Origin: JANQIO01 sp965229625
GTDB lineage: Bacteria; Pseudomonadota; Gammaproteobacteria; Pseudomonadales; Halieaceae
NCBI GenBank assembly: GCA_965229625.1
Contig: CBDDJJ010000002.1
Location: 124,001 to 188,000 of the forward strand
Direction of reading: 5' to 3'
DNA length: 64,000 bases
Made by a program: the position numbers and the translations under genes. Under the pieces are notes generated by a model. The model was not told the origin of the DNA and did not search any database. It was given only the letters and a program-made list of their open reading frames with translations. This document shows positions 51,236 to 59,841 of this stretch, one piece after another; position 1 is the stretch's first letter; each line of letters opens with the position of its first letter.

Positions 51236-52129
51236 ATGAGCGCAGATACCCTTAGCCTGATACTGCGCCGACTGAAGTTGTCGGCAGGGGTTTTTGTGCA
51301 TGCCAGCTTCCGGGGGGCCTGGGCTGTCGACACCTCAGGCCAGCGCATGGCGACTTTCCACCTGATTCAGCGCGGAGATTCCTGGCTGCACATGGCGAAT
51401 GCAGAGCCGCGTCCTTTGCATCGGGGGGATTTACTGGTTCTACCGCGGGACGCCGAACACGTGGTCAGTTCCAGTGCCGATGAACCCGACCCGGGTATGG
51501 TAAATGCCGCCGAGCCCGTGCCTGCGGATGTGGCGGAAGCGCTGATGCTATGCGGCTTCTTCGAGTTTCAGGGCCGCGCCGCCTGGCCTCTGCTGGATGC
51601 GTTGCCTGAGGCGGTAGTGATCCACCGCGATGACCCGCATACGAAACGATTGGTCGACCTGATCATTGTCGAGCTCGAAGCCGAGCCACCGGGCACCGCT
51701 GCCACACTGGAGTTCTATGCCAATGCCCTGTTCGTACAGGTGCTACGTGCTGTCATGGAGTCGGGCTGGTGCGAAGGCCTGCTGGGAGCGCTCGCCGATC
51801 CGCAGATCGCCAAAGCGCTGGCTGCTATCCATGAGACCCCGGCGAAACCCTGGAGCCTGCAGGATCTCGCCAGTAGGGCCGGGCTCGGGCGCACTGCCTT
51901 CGCGGAACGTTTCCGCGAACTGACCGGAGTCACGCCCGCCAGTTATCTCGTTCAGTGGCGCATGCAGCTGGCAACCGACTTGCTCACCAGCACCGACGAG
52001 TCCATGCTGGCTATCGCCGAGATCGTCGGCTACGACTCCGAACCCGCCTTCCGGAAGGCATTCCGGCGCGAGACCGGCCGACCACCCGGAGAAGTCCGGC
52101 GTGCAGCAGCGCAGCAGGCCAAAAAATGA
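51236..52129 (+). CDS. AraC-family regulator with cupin domain
   Basis: 297-aa regulator. The N-terminal half is a cupin (FRGAWAVDTSG, HLIQRGDSWLHM, LHRGDLLVLPRDAEHV). The C-terminal pair of helix-turn-helix motifs is WSLQDLASRAGLGRTAFAERF and LAIAEIVGYDSEPAFRKAF. I take ATG 51236; frames open upstream lack a ribosome site and this start matches family N termini. It is divergent from the glutaredoxin/reductase genes and coupled (ATGA) to a membrane protein. Confidence 0.85.
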   Translation: MSADTLSLILRRLKLSAGVFVHASFRGAWAVDTSGQRMATFHLIQRGDSWLHMANAEPRPLHRGDLLVLPRDAEHVVSSSADEPDPGMVNAAEPVPADVAEALMLCGFFEFQGRAAWPLLDALPEAVVIHRDDPHTKRLVDLIIVELEAEPPGTAATLEFYANALFVQVLRAVMESGWCEGLLGALADPQIAKALAAIHETPAKPWSLQDLASRAGLGRTAFAERFRELTGVTPASYLVQWRMQLATDLLTSTDESMLAIAEIVGYDSEPAFRKAFRRETGRPPGEVRRAAAQQAKK

Positions 52130-52602
52130 ATCGAGAGCTCTCCGACTACAGCTTGCCAATCCAGAGGGCACTGCTTTGTTTGCAGGCTTTACAGTTTGCG
52201 TACATCAGCATCAGCTACTTCACCAGCACATTTGAAAACAGCTTTCCGGTACTGGAATCCTTATTCAAACCTGAGCTATCAATAGTTTGCACGAACACTG
52301 GCTGTTGGCAGTCGATGGTGCCTTTTCCAGGGTCACTCTATTGCTCCATGCTCCTGCTATGTCTTCTTTCATTGACCTTTCGGCCCGGCAGGGAGCTTCG
52401 TATGGTCTTCGTATTCCTTGCTTCATCGCAGATTTTTATGGGAATGGTTCGCTTAATGGTGGTTCCTGATCACTTTTACCCAGAAGGCAAAGCGATACAG
52501 GCAAGCGTCGTGCAGTTCCTGATCGGCGCACTTCTTCTGGTCGCGAGCTTCCTGCCTTACCCAAAAAGAAGTGACACAAGTTCTGCGACAGCGGGACCCT
52601 GA
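52126..52602 (+). CDS. Four-helix membrane protein, unknown
   Basis: 158-aa protein with about four membrane helices (LQALQFAYISISYF, LYCSMLLLCLLSLTF, MVFVFLASSQIFMGMVRLMV, VVQFLIGALLLVASFL). It starts inside the AraC stop codon, so it is translationally coupled to that regulator. Lower GC than its neighbours. No family recognised; it may be the target or a sensor partner of the regulator. Confidence 0.6.
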   Translation: MNRELSDYSLPIQRALLCLQALQFAYISISYFTSTFENSFPVLESLFKPELSIVCTNTGCWQSMVPFPGSLYCSMLLLCLLSLTFRPGRELRMVFVFLASSQIFMGMVRLMVVPDHFYPEGKAIQASVVQFLIGALLLVASFLPYPKRSDTSSATAGP

Positions 52603-52720
52603 GGCGCCTCACACCAGAAGATGAGTCGATGATCGCCTATCGGTCTCCGCCACGCCGCGAGCAACTGATACCGTCCGCAAGCGAGCCCGACAGCGCCTAC
52701 CGGCAGAAGAAACTATCTGA

Positions 52721-53755
52721 TCAAACCATGGATCCACGGGCTAACGACCCGCGAAATTCACTCGGCGTAACACCGCTCCAGCGCTGAAAACTGCGAGTGA
52801 ACGCACTTTGATTGGCGTAACCCAATAGCGCAGCAATGTTACCCAGGCTGTAGTGAGCAATCTGCAGATACTCCTTCGCCAGGGCATAGCGCAAACCATC
52901 ACGTAGACTGGAAAAGGATACTCCCTGCGCGGCCAGGCGCCTTCGCAAGGTACGCTCCGAACATCCCAGTGATGTCGCTATATCTTCCAGGTCGGTTTTT
53001 CCTCCTGGCATTGCCAGTGCCAGCGCATCAGTCACACGCCTCTTCAGGGCTGCTGATTCATCGCCTCGCCGCTCCTGCACCCCCAGGGAACCCGCCGCAA
53101 TACCACCACTCAATATTTCCTTGTCGTAGGTAAGACCCAGATTGTTTGCCCCAAAAGCGATGGGGCTGTGGAAGAAGTGGTCGTAGGGAGTCAGGTCCTC
53201 TCCCTTGGCAGGTACGCGTGTAAAAAATACGCCTCTGAGGGGGAAGCGTCCGCCCGTCAGCATTCGCACCGTCGTTACCGTGGACGCAAAGAGATAATCC
53301 TGGAACTGACGACGGTACTCCAATTCCGGCAGAGTGACTCGATAGATGAAGGAGACGATATGTGCCTGCCTCTCAATTTCGATCCGAAATCCGCCGACGA
53401 TTAATGGGAGTTCTCGCGTAATAGTCTGGATTGCTTCCTCAACCGTCTGAGCTGGATCGAGCATAGATGCCAGCGGCCCAATCAGCCGCAGGTCCTGACC
53501 ACTTGCAAGCCGCAGGGAAAAATCGGGGCAGTCCAGCAATTCAGCAGCCGCCTCGAGCAATCCAATAAACAGATCAAAGGGGAGTAGATGGTTGGGCTCC
53601 AGAACATGCTCTGGCGACACATGTGCTTGTTGGCAGATTTCCGCGAGCCGGCCGCCGCGGCTCACGACCAGTTCAGAAAACCCGGCCAGAAAACTGCTGA
53701 GCACATAGGGCTGGTCATGCAAACGCGTGGCAACCATCCGAGGTTTATCGTCCAA
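52721..53755 (-). CDS. AraC-family regulator (OruR/ArgR type)
   Basis: 344-aa regulator with an N-terminal arabinose-binding-like domain (LLPFDLFIGLLEAAAELLDCPDFSLRL) and a C-terminal AraC HTH pair, LEDIATSLGCSERTLRRRLA and LGNIAALLGYANQSAFTRSFQ. It is divergent from the molybdoenzyme and probably acts through direct repeats at 53772-53802. Similar regulators respond to aromatic or amino compounds; the inducer here is unknown. Confidence 0.88.
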   Translation of the reverse strand: MDDKPRMVATRLHDQPYVLSSFLAGFSELVVSRGGRLAEICQQAHVSPEHVLEPNHLLPFDLFIGLLEAAAELLDCPDFSLRLASGQDLRLIGPLASMLDPAQTVEEAIQTITRELPLIVGGFRIEIERQAHIVSFIYRVTLPELEYRRQFQDYLFASTVTTVRMLTGGRFPLRGVFFTRVPAKGEDLTPYDHFFHSPIAFGANNLGLTYDKEILSGGIAAGSLGVQERRGDESAALKRRVTDALALAMPGGKTDLEDIATSLGCSERTLRRRLAAQGVSFSSLRDGLRYALAKEYLQIAHYSLGNIAALLGYANQSAFTRSFQRWSGVTPSEFRGSLARGSMV

Positions 53756-53771
53756 TTTCTACTTGACCGCT

Positions 53772-53802
53772 AATGATAAATGATTGGCCGTAAATGATAA
53801 AT
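53772..53802. promoter_or_regulatory. Direct repeats, AraC-type operator
   Basis: AATGATAAAT occurs at 53772-53781 and again at 53793-53802, 21 bp (two helical turns) apart, each preceded by T or A. This is the classic spacing for AraC dimers, in the gap between the AraC gene and the molybdoenzyme. Confidence 0.6.
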
Positions 53803-53868
53803 ATTTGCAGGACGCCTTGTTACAGTTTCAGCACTTGGAACACAGGACGAAGCGGGGCGTAACCAACC

Positions 53869-56055
53869 ATGGAAACAAAACATGTGCTTTGTGCAACCTG
53901 CGACATTTCATGTCAGCTCGTAGCAACGCGCAAAACCGGGGAGAAGGACTACACCCTGGCTGGCGACTACGACAACCCAATGGCTCCCGGTGCTATCTGC
54001 GCGAAGGGAAGAATCGCGCAATCCACATTCGATCACCCTAACCGACTGCTGAAGCCCTTAAAGCGCAAGGGCAAACGTGGTGAAGGGAACTGGGAAGAGA
54101 TTTCCTGGGAGCAGGCCCTCGACGAAATCGCCGAAAAGCTGCGTGTTGTCATTGAAAGCTATGGCCCGGAAGCCCTGGCAGTCTCCAGCGGCCCGTGGAA
54201 CTGCTCAACGGAATCCGGCATGACCCGCCGCTTCATGAATCTACTGGGATCGCCGAACTACGTTTCCCCCGTTGCTCTCTGTCTTGGTAACACGGCGGCG
54301 GTCAATCGATTCACCTACGGCTGGATGCCACTTCCCGACTTTGAGAACACACGCTGCATCGTCATCATGGGCCACAACACCCATGCTCAATCCTGGGTCT
54401 GGGAGTACGTACGCCAGCGCCTTGCTGAGGAACGAGGTGCCAAACTCATCGTGATGGATCCCCGGCGCAGCCCAGTGGCAGAGCGGGCCCATATTCACCT
54501 GCCCATCAAACCCGGTAGCGACATGGCCATGTGCATGGGCTGGATTCGGGTCATCCTCGAGGAAGAGCTATTCGACAAAGCTTTCGTGCGCGACTGGACG
54601 ATCGGTTTGGAAGCACTGCGTTCTCGCGTAGATCGCGATTTCCCCATGGAGAGAGTCGTAGAACTAACAGGCGTAGATGAGCAGCAGATTCGCGAAGCGG
54701 CTCGGATGTACGCCAACGCAAACGGTGCCATCATTCCCTGGTCACCGATAACTGATCAGCAGATAAGCAGCACATCCGCTATCAGGGCCATTTCCATCCT
54801 GAGGGCCATTACCGGCAATCTCGATGCTCCTGGGGGCGAGATGCTGATGGGCACGGAGGGGAATATCATTTCCGAGTCTCAACTGGAAATGACCGAACTC
54901 CTCACCGATTCGCAGAAGGCGAAACAGATGGGATATGAGGAGCACCCCGCCTTCACCTTTAAAGCTGCGGACCTGTTTGCGGAGCATAGCGAGCGCGTTT
55001 TCGGCGAGCGATACCCCAACATCGTCAAGGGCACCCACATGGCCGTGCCCTCCCTGGTGTTCCGTGCCATGGCCAACGGGGATCCCTACCCCATCAAGGC
55101 GTTCTTCGCCATTGCGAACAATGCTCTCATGGGCTTCGGAAACCAGCATCTCATTCGCGAGGCCATGCTGAACCAGGACCTCAATGTCTGCTTCGAACAG
55201 TTCATGACACCAACCGCTGCCCTATGCGACTACGTACTTCCAGGTGATAGCTGGATGGAACGGCCTAATCTGATGGACACCTACCATTGGGGGACGCTCA
55301 CCATGACATCTCACCAGCTCTACGAGCCGCCAGGCGAATGTCATAATGTCTACGATTTGTGGCACGGCCTTGCCCGGCGCATGGGGCTGGGTGAACACTT
55401 TCCGTGGGCAAACATCTACGATCTTCTCGATCACCGCGTTGCGCCCACCGGCCTGACGTTTGCGGAGTTTCGCGATCGATACAAGCTGCGTATAGAACCC
55501 TATCGCTACTACAGCTACAAGAAGACAGGCTTCGCGACACCGTCCGGGAAAGTCGAGCTCTATTCTTCGGCTCTCGAAACCCTGGGATGCGACCCGCTAC
55601 CCTACTACCGCAATCTCGAAACCAGTGAGGAGTACCCCCTCAAGCTGTTTGTAGGCCTGAGGGAGCCCCAGTACTTCCAATCGGGCCAGCGCCACAATCG
55701 GAAACTGCGCAAGGGCAACCGCTTTCCGCGCACCTTCCTTCACCCGGCGGACGCCAAACAATATGGCCTTGCGGAAGGGGACTGGGCAAGCATCGAAACC
55801 GTAGCGGGACGTATTCATATGATGGTTGCGATACGTGATGACTTGCCCAGGGGGCTGATTCGAGTACCACACGGGTGGTGGCTACCGGAGGAGGAAGATC
55901 TGGGCGCCTTCGAACACAACGACGGCATCGTCATTCCCGACTCCGAGGAATACCGTGACCGAGAGCAGGGTATTCCCCATCTCAAAGGCGTTCCCTGCCG
56001 CATCTCGCGCCGCGAGGACTCAAGGGTTTATATCGGCATCGCCGGAGTACGCTGA
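53869..56055 (+). CDS. Molybdopterin oxidoreductase, DMSO reductase family
   Basis: 728-aa enzyme. Its N terminus holds a [4Fe-4S] site: Cys8, Cys11, Cys15 and Cys44 (CATCDISC, GAICAKG). KGRIAQSTFDHPNRLLKPL and GMTRRFMNLLGSPNYVS are typical of the family, and the C-terminal molybdopterin-binding domain (QSGQRHNRKLRKGN, VPHGWWLP) is complete. There is no Tat signal, so it should be cytoplasmic. The substrate is unknown: thiosulfate/polysulfide reductases, acetylene hydratase and aromatic hydroxytransferases share this architecture. A small coupled gene follows and an AraC regulator lies upstream. Confidence 0.88.
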   Translation: METKHVLCATCDISCQLVATRKTGEKDYTLAGDYDNPMAPGAICAKGRIAQSTFDHPNRLLKPLKRKGKRGEGNWEEISWEQALDEIAEKLRVVIESYGPEALAVSSGPWNCSTESGMTRRFMNLLGSPNYVSPVALCLGNTAAVNRFTYGWMPLPDFENTRCIVIMGHNTHAQSWVWEYVRQRLAEERGAKLIVMDPRRSPVAERAHIHLPIKPGSDMAMCMGWIRVILEEELFDKAFVRDWTIGLEALRSRVDRDFPMERVVELTGVDEQQIREAARMYANANGAIIPWSPITDQQISSTSAIRAISILRAITGNLDAPGGEMLMGTEGNIISESQLEMTELLTDSQKAKQMGYEEHPAFTFKAADLFAEHSERVFGERYPNIVKGTHMAVPSLVFRAMANGDPYPIKAFFAIANNALMGFGNQHLIREAMLNQDLNVCFEQFMTPTAALCDYVLPGDSWMERPNLMDTYHWGTLTMTSHQLYEPPGECHNVYDLWHGLARRMGLGEHFPWANIYDLLDHRVAPTGLTFAEFRDRYKLRIEPYRYYSYKKTGFATPSGKVELYSSALETLGCDPLPYYRNLETSEEYPLKLFVGLREPQYFQSGQRHNRKLRKGNRFPRTFLHPADAKQYGLAEGDWASIETVAGRIHMMVAIRDDLPRGLIRVPHGWWLPEEEDLGAFEHNDGIVIPDSEEYRDREQGIPHLKGVPCRISRREDSRVYIGIAGVR

Positions 56056-56303
56056 TGAAGAGACTGGATGCGCTGCGAGCAGAGATGATGATGCGTGTTG
56101 GCGGGTTTATTCAGCAGCATCATGAATCGGCCTTCAAGCGAGGTCTCGCCAGATTACTTATCTGGGCCAACCGTCGAAGATACAGTAAAGACGCGCTGGA
56201 TTTTCTTGAAGCGGAACCCTCAATCGACAACTTTGACTTTGACGAGCTGGATTCAGGTAGATCTACGCAAGAAGGTCAGGAGAATAGTTTCAAGCAAACG
56301 TAA
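56055..56303 (+). CDS. Small protein coupled to the molybdoenzyme
   Basis: 82-aa protein, basic in its first half (FKRGLARLLIWANRRRYSKD) and acidic in the second (FLEAEPSIDNFDFDELDSG). Its ATG starts at the last base of the molybdoenzyme stop codon, so translation is coupled. No family recognised. It could be a chaperone or subunit, as small partner proteins are common for this enzyme class; that is inference. Confidence 0.6.
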   Translation: MKRLDALRAEMMMRVGGFIQQHHESAFKRGLARLLIWANRRRYSKDALDFLEAEPSIDNFDFDELDSGRSTQEGQENSFKQT

Positions 56304-56351
56304 AGCTGCGCATCACCAACCAGGTTACATGCACCGATTTCTTCCAGCTGT

Positions 56352-57275
56352 CTATGCAATCAGCGGTGGAGGCTGCTTGCACTTGCTTCGCGCCACCAGG
56401 AAATCCACCATTGCCTTGACCTTTGGCACCAGGTATCGCGGTTTCTGGTAGAGCAGGTAGATAGCAAGATCGGCGTTCTGGCTAACTCTCGGAGCGGGAT
56501 CAAAAAACAGTTCTATCAACTCGTCGCTCTTAAGATATGTCTCGACCGACCAACGTGGCGCCATCATGATTCCGCGCCCTGCCAGGCCTTGTTCTGCCAA
56601 CCACCTGCCGTTGTTGGATATGGCGACAGCCTCGCCGGAGACATCATGCCATTCTCCCCCGTGTTCGCAGAGCCAGGGTGTCGGCCCGTTGGGGGTGCGG
56701 AAAAACAGCCCCTGATGTCGCCGCAAGTCGAATACGTCTTCGGGCATGCCCGCTCGCTTGACGTAAGACGGCGCGACTACAGGAATGAACTCGTTGTCCA
56801 TCAATCGAATCGCCTGTACCCGTTCGTTGGGCGCGTATCCGCCTCGAATGGCGATATCGACATCGTCCCTGCCCAGCGTTGACAGTTCGTCACTGAGACT
56901 CACATCCAGGATGATCTCCGGATAAAGACGCCGGAATTCTTCCAACAGCGGCAGCAGTATCCTCTCACCAAAACTGACCATGGAGCTGATGCGTAACTGG
57001 CCCACGGGATGCGCCTGGTAGCTGCGCACCGACTCATCACTTTGCTCCAGCTGGAGCAGAATATCCCTTACCTGGGCGTAATAAATCTGGCCGATCTCAG
57101 TCACCTGCACGGCCCGTGTGCTGCGTTTCAGCAAGTTTGCACCCAGGCTGTTCTCGAGATCGGCAATGCGCCGGGATACGGAAGATGGCGGCACGGAGAA
57201 TTCCGACGCCGCCCGGGTAAAGCTGCCGGTCTCCACGACTTTGGTGAAGTACCGCAAGGCTCTCAATTGATCCAT
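56352..57275 (-). CDS. LysR-family regulator
   Basis: 307-aa LysR protein. The N-terminal winged helix is MDQLRALRYFTKVVETGSF and VPPSSVSRRIADLENSLGANL; the effector domain spans about residues 90-300. Divergent from an NADP-dependent oxidoreductase gene, which it probably controls through the box at 57306-57326. Confidence 0.9.
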   Translation of the reverse strand: MDQLRALRYFTKVVETGSFTRAASEFSVPPSSVSRRIADLENSLGANLLKRSTRAVQVTEIGQIYYAQVRDILLQLEQSDESVRSYQAHPVGQLRISSMVSFGERILLPLLEEFRRLYPEIILDVSLSDELSTLGRDDVDIAIRGGYAPNERVQAIRLMDNEFIPVVAPSYVKRAGMPEDVFDLRRHQGLFFRTPNGPTPWLCEHGGEWHDVSGEAVAISNNGRWLAEQGLAGRGIMMAPRWSVETYLKSDELIELFFDPAPRVSQNADLAIYLLYQKPRYLVPKVKAMVDFLVARSKCKQPPPLIA

Positions 57276-57305
57276 CTAAACCTGCGCCAAAACGTACAGC
57301 CTTAA

Positions 57306-57326
57306 TTATTGTCTTTATAGCAATAA
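57306..57326. promoter_or_regulatory. LysR box
   Basis: TTATTG-N9-CAATAA inverted repeat containing T-N11-A. It lies between the LysR gene and the oxidoreductase, 31 nt from the LysR ATG. Confidence 0.55.
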
Positions 57327-57412
57327 AATAACGCTTTTCTGCCTATATAACTAGCAGGAAACCAAACTAATAATGGCCCCAGGATACACACAAGCCTGAA
57401 CAGGAGAACCCC

Positions 57413-58411
57413 ATGAGCACCTATACCCGCATCAACCTCGCCGCACGCCCTACCCCGGGGCCGATCACGTCGGACCTTTTCGAGGTCGTGGAACAGGACA
57501 TCCCCACTGCCGGGCCGGGAGAAATCCTGGTCAAGCAGACGCACATGTCGCTCGACCCCGCAATGATTGGATGGATGAGCCCCGACCCGGAGAGCTACAT
57601 CCCACCGGTGGCGCTGGGAGAGGTCATGCGCGCCTCCGGCCTGGGCACCGTGGTTGAGAGCAATCATCCCGACTTTGCCGTCGGCGACACGGTGCGCGGC
57701 ATGATCGGCTGGACTGAATTCTTTGTCAGCAAGGGTGATGGCCTGAACAAGGTGCCGCCCGGTCTCGACGCAGAGACCGCGCTGGCAGTATTCGCCCTGC
57801 CCGGACTGACCGCCACCCAGGGGCTATACGGTTTTGGCGACCCCAAGGCCGGCGAGACCCTGGTGGTCAGCGGTGCCGCTGGATCAGTCGGCTCAATTGT
57901 CGGCCAGTTGGCCAAGGCCGACGGCCTGAACGTGATCGGTGTTGCCGGGGACGATGAGAAGTGCGACTGGATCTGCAGTGAGCTGGGATTCGATGGCGCC
58001 ATCAACTACAAGACTGACGACATTGCCGCCCGGCTAGACGAACTGGCTCCCGATGGTGTGGATATCTACTTCGAAAACACCGGCGGCCCCATCCAGGGAT
58101 ATGTCTTCGAGCGTATGAACGCCCACGGTAGGATCGTCGTCTGCGGCATGATCGCCGACTACACCAGTGCAGAGCCTTCACCCGGCCCCAACTGGATTCC
58201 GCTGATCAAGAAACGTATCAACATCCGCGGCTTTGCAATGCCCGATCACTACGGCGACGTGCCCGCCCTCCTGGAGAAGCTCACGCCTTACGTGATGGGT
58301 GGCAAGATCAAGTTCCGCACCCACATCCTGGAGGGGCTGGAGTCCGCCATCGATGGATTGAATCTGTTCTTCACCGGCGGTAACCGCGGCAAGCTCATCG
58401 TCAAGCTCTAG
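57413..58411 (+). CDS. NADP-dependent medium-chain oxidoreductase (CurA/leukotriene-type)
   Basis: 332-aa zinc-free MDR enzyme. The NADPH loop is SGAAGSVGSIVGQLAK, and YFENTGGP and GRIVVCGMIADY are family blocks of the CurA/YncB/prostaglandin reductase group. The C-terminal GLNLFFTGGNRGKLIVKL is complete. It likely reduces alpha,beta-unsaturated carbonyls. Divergent from a LysR regulator; a strong hairpin follows the stop. Confidence 0.9.
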   Translation: MSTYTRINLAARPTPGPITSDLFEVVEQDIPTAGPGEILVKQTHMSLDPAMIGWMSPDPESYIPPVALGEVMRASGLGTVVESNHPDFAVGDTVRGMIGWTEFFVSKGDGLNKVPPGLDAETALAVFALPGLTATQGLYGFGDPKAGETLVVSGAAGSVGSIVGQLAKADGLNVIGVAGDDEKCDWICSELGFDGAINYKTDDIAARLDELAPDGVDIYFENTGGPIQGYVFERMNAHGRIVVCGMIADYTSAEPSPGPNWIPLIKKRINIRGFAMPDHYGDVPALLEKLTPYVMGGKIKFRTHILEGLESAIDGLNLFFTGGNRGKLIVKL

Positions 58412-58420
58412 CACAACAGG

Positions 58421-58454
58421 CGGCCGGTGCTCCTTCCTGTTCCAGCACCGGCCG
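58421..58454 (+). terminator. Hairpin after the oxidoreductase
   Basis: Perfect 11-bp stem (CGGCCGGTGCT/AGCACCGGCCG) with a 12-nt loop, 10 nt past the stop. There is no strong T-run, so it may stall or stabilise the transcript. Confidence 0.6.
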
Positions 58455-58539
58455 TCATCATTGACGACGCTTCTGACCCGTCTCCGGAAATTCTGTATGC
58501 TCGACGCCTTTTGCGGATCAGGCTTCAGCCACCCAGGTA

Positions 58540-58662
58540 ATGAACGCGAACACCAACAAGGTCGGCTTCGTCTCACTCGGTTGCCCGCGAGTGCACTACC
58601 TACATACTTGTTGTTCTTCCTACAGGTCAGCCACTTTCCGCAAGAGACAATCCTGGTCTTGA
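58540..58662 (+). pseudogene. rimO 5'-end fragment
   Basis: ATG 58540 begins a reading frame whose first 16 codons encode a protein segment nearly identical to the start of rimO at 61730: NKVGFVSLGCP is shared, then it diverges (RVHYLHTCC...) and stops at 58662. The matching DNA is about 48 bp. No radical-SAM or TRAM sequence follows, so this is a remnant of the 5' end of rimO, not a working gene. It lies just before the second MarR locus. Confidence 0.8.
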
Positions 58663-58737
58663 AGAACTGACAGTCCAGTGCCAGAGCTCCACTCCGATTG
58701 TGGATTCAATTCGATTGTTTAGGTTTCGACCGCATCG

Positions 58738-59139
58738 TTAGTCATGCTCGATGCCCCCTCTGCCCTTGGGCGTGAGCACGGCTGAATCGAATATCACATG
58801 TTCCTCTATCGCCATGCCGTCCCGCAGGCGAAACCGATCTACACCGAGATACGTTCTCCTTGACCCGTGTATCACAGCGGATGTCTCCCAGGTAATGTAG
58901 AGCATGTCGCCACTCCCCGCACAGTCCAGCGGCGTTACCGTCATATCTTGCATTGCAGACAGTGTCTCGCCCATCCACTTTGCATATTCGACACCGGACA
59001 TAGCGCCCGCACCGGTGAAGTGGATAGTTGCATCGGGTGCAATCACTTCAGGCACACGTGCACCCGAGGGGGCAGCCCAGAATGACTTGAAACGCTGATA
59101 GAAATCCAGGTGTTCGGGGCTGAGATTTGCTTCTTGCAT
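58738..59139 (-). CDS. SnoaL-like / NTF2-fold protein
   Basis: 133-aa NTF2-superfamily protein: LDFYQRFKSFWAAP, VIAPDATIHFTGAGAMSG, then a strand set ending GVDRFRLRDGMAIEEHVIFD (the RDG turn). Typical of SnoaL-like cyclases, isomerases and hydrolases. GGAG lies 7 nt before ATG 59139. Divergent from the second Cys-tailed MarR gene; two palindromes between them make it the probable target. Confidence 0.78.
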   Translation of the reverse strand: MQEANLSPEHLDFYQRFKSFWAAPSGARVPEVIAPDATIHFTGAGAMSGVEYAKWMGETLSAMQDMTVTPLDCAGSGDMLYITWETSAVIHGSRRTYLGVDRFRLRDGMAIEEHVIFDSAVLTPKGRGGIEHD

Positions 59140-59175
59140 AGTGCTCTCCACGGCAGATGTTGATCACGAGTACGC

Positions 59176-59202
59176 ACTATATGTGCGTTGCGCACATATA
59201 GT
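59176..59202. promoter_or_regulatory. MarR-type operator 2A
   Basis: Perfect 12-bp arms ACTATATGTGCG/CGCACATATAGT round TTG. One of two sites whose centres are 32 bp apart, between the SnoaL and MarR genes. Confidence 0.75.
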
Positions 59203-59213
59203 CAATTGAAAAT

Positions 59214-59228
59214 TGTGCGCTCCGCACA
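59214..59228. promoter_or_regulatory. MarR-type operator 2B
   Basis: TGTGCG-CTC-CGCACA, the same six-base arms and three-base centre as site 2A. It ends 12 nt before the regulator ATG, where no ribosome site is visible, so that gene may have a very short or absent leader. Confidence 0.7.
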
Positions 59229-59240
59229 TATGCTCTCGTC

Positions 59241-59759
59241 ATGCTGGAAGATACTGCGAACCTACTTGGGGTGGTCGGGCTCTCTGTTGCCGATCGTATC
59301 CAGACCGTCGCTCTTGAAGTGATGAACCGCGCCGGAGAGACGCCTGCGGCTCTGGTAATCATTGGATACGGTTTTGGCCCGTCAAACGATAAGCTCAAGC
59401 GGGTGCTGGGCCTCTCCCACCCGGGCACGGTGCGACTTGTCGACCGCCTGGTATCCGATGGGCTTGTTGAACGGCGAAAAGGGCGTGACAACCGAGAAAT
59501 TGCCCTCTATCTCACTGAGGAGGGGCACGCCTTACGTGAAGCCCTGCTGGAGGGGCGTGTTGCCAGCATCAAATCGCTGCTGACGCCTTTGAGCAAAAAG
59601 GAGCAAAAGTCTCTGGATGCCATCTTGCGCAAACTGCTGATATCGATGCACCCCAATGATCTGGAGCGCCGGCGGCTCTGCCGACTCTGTGATGACAGGG
59701 TTTGTAAGAACTGTCCGATACCCGCTGACTTCAGGTCCTCAAATCCAGAAAGCGGATAG
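59241..59759 (+). CDS. MarR-family regulator with C-terminal Cys cluster, copy 2
   Basis: 172-aa winged-helix regulator. The recognition helix is GLSHPGTVRLVDRLV and the wing ERRKGRDNREIALYLT, nearly the same as copy 1 at 36623-37132. The tail is C147-x2-C150-x4-C155-x2-C158 (CRLCDDRVCKNC), the same spacing and mostly the same residues. These four cysteines may bind zinc or an iron-sulfur cluster, or sense thiol stress. It faces a SnoaL-like gene across two TGTGCG...CGCACA operators. Confidence 0.85.
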   Translation: MLEDTANLLGVVGLSVADRIQTVALEVMNRAGETPAALVIIGYGFGPSNDKLKRVLGLSHPGTVRLVDRLVSDGLVERRKGRDNREIALYLTEEGHALREALLEGRVASIKSLLTPLSKKEQKSLDAILRKLLISMHPNDLERRRLCRLCDDRVCKNCPIPADFRSSNPESG

Positions 59760-59841
59760 GACATTCGATATTTCAAAGATCCAGACGTCCCACACAAATC
59801 CCTGACCATTCCACAGGAGAATCTTCTCCCACGCCTTCTGG

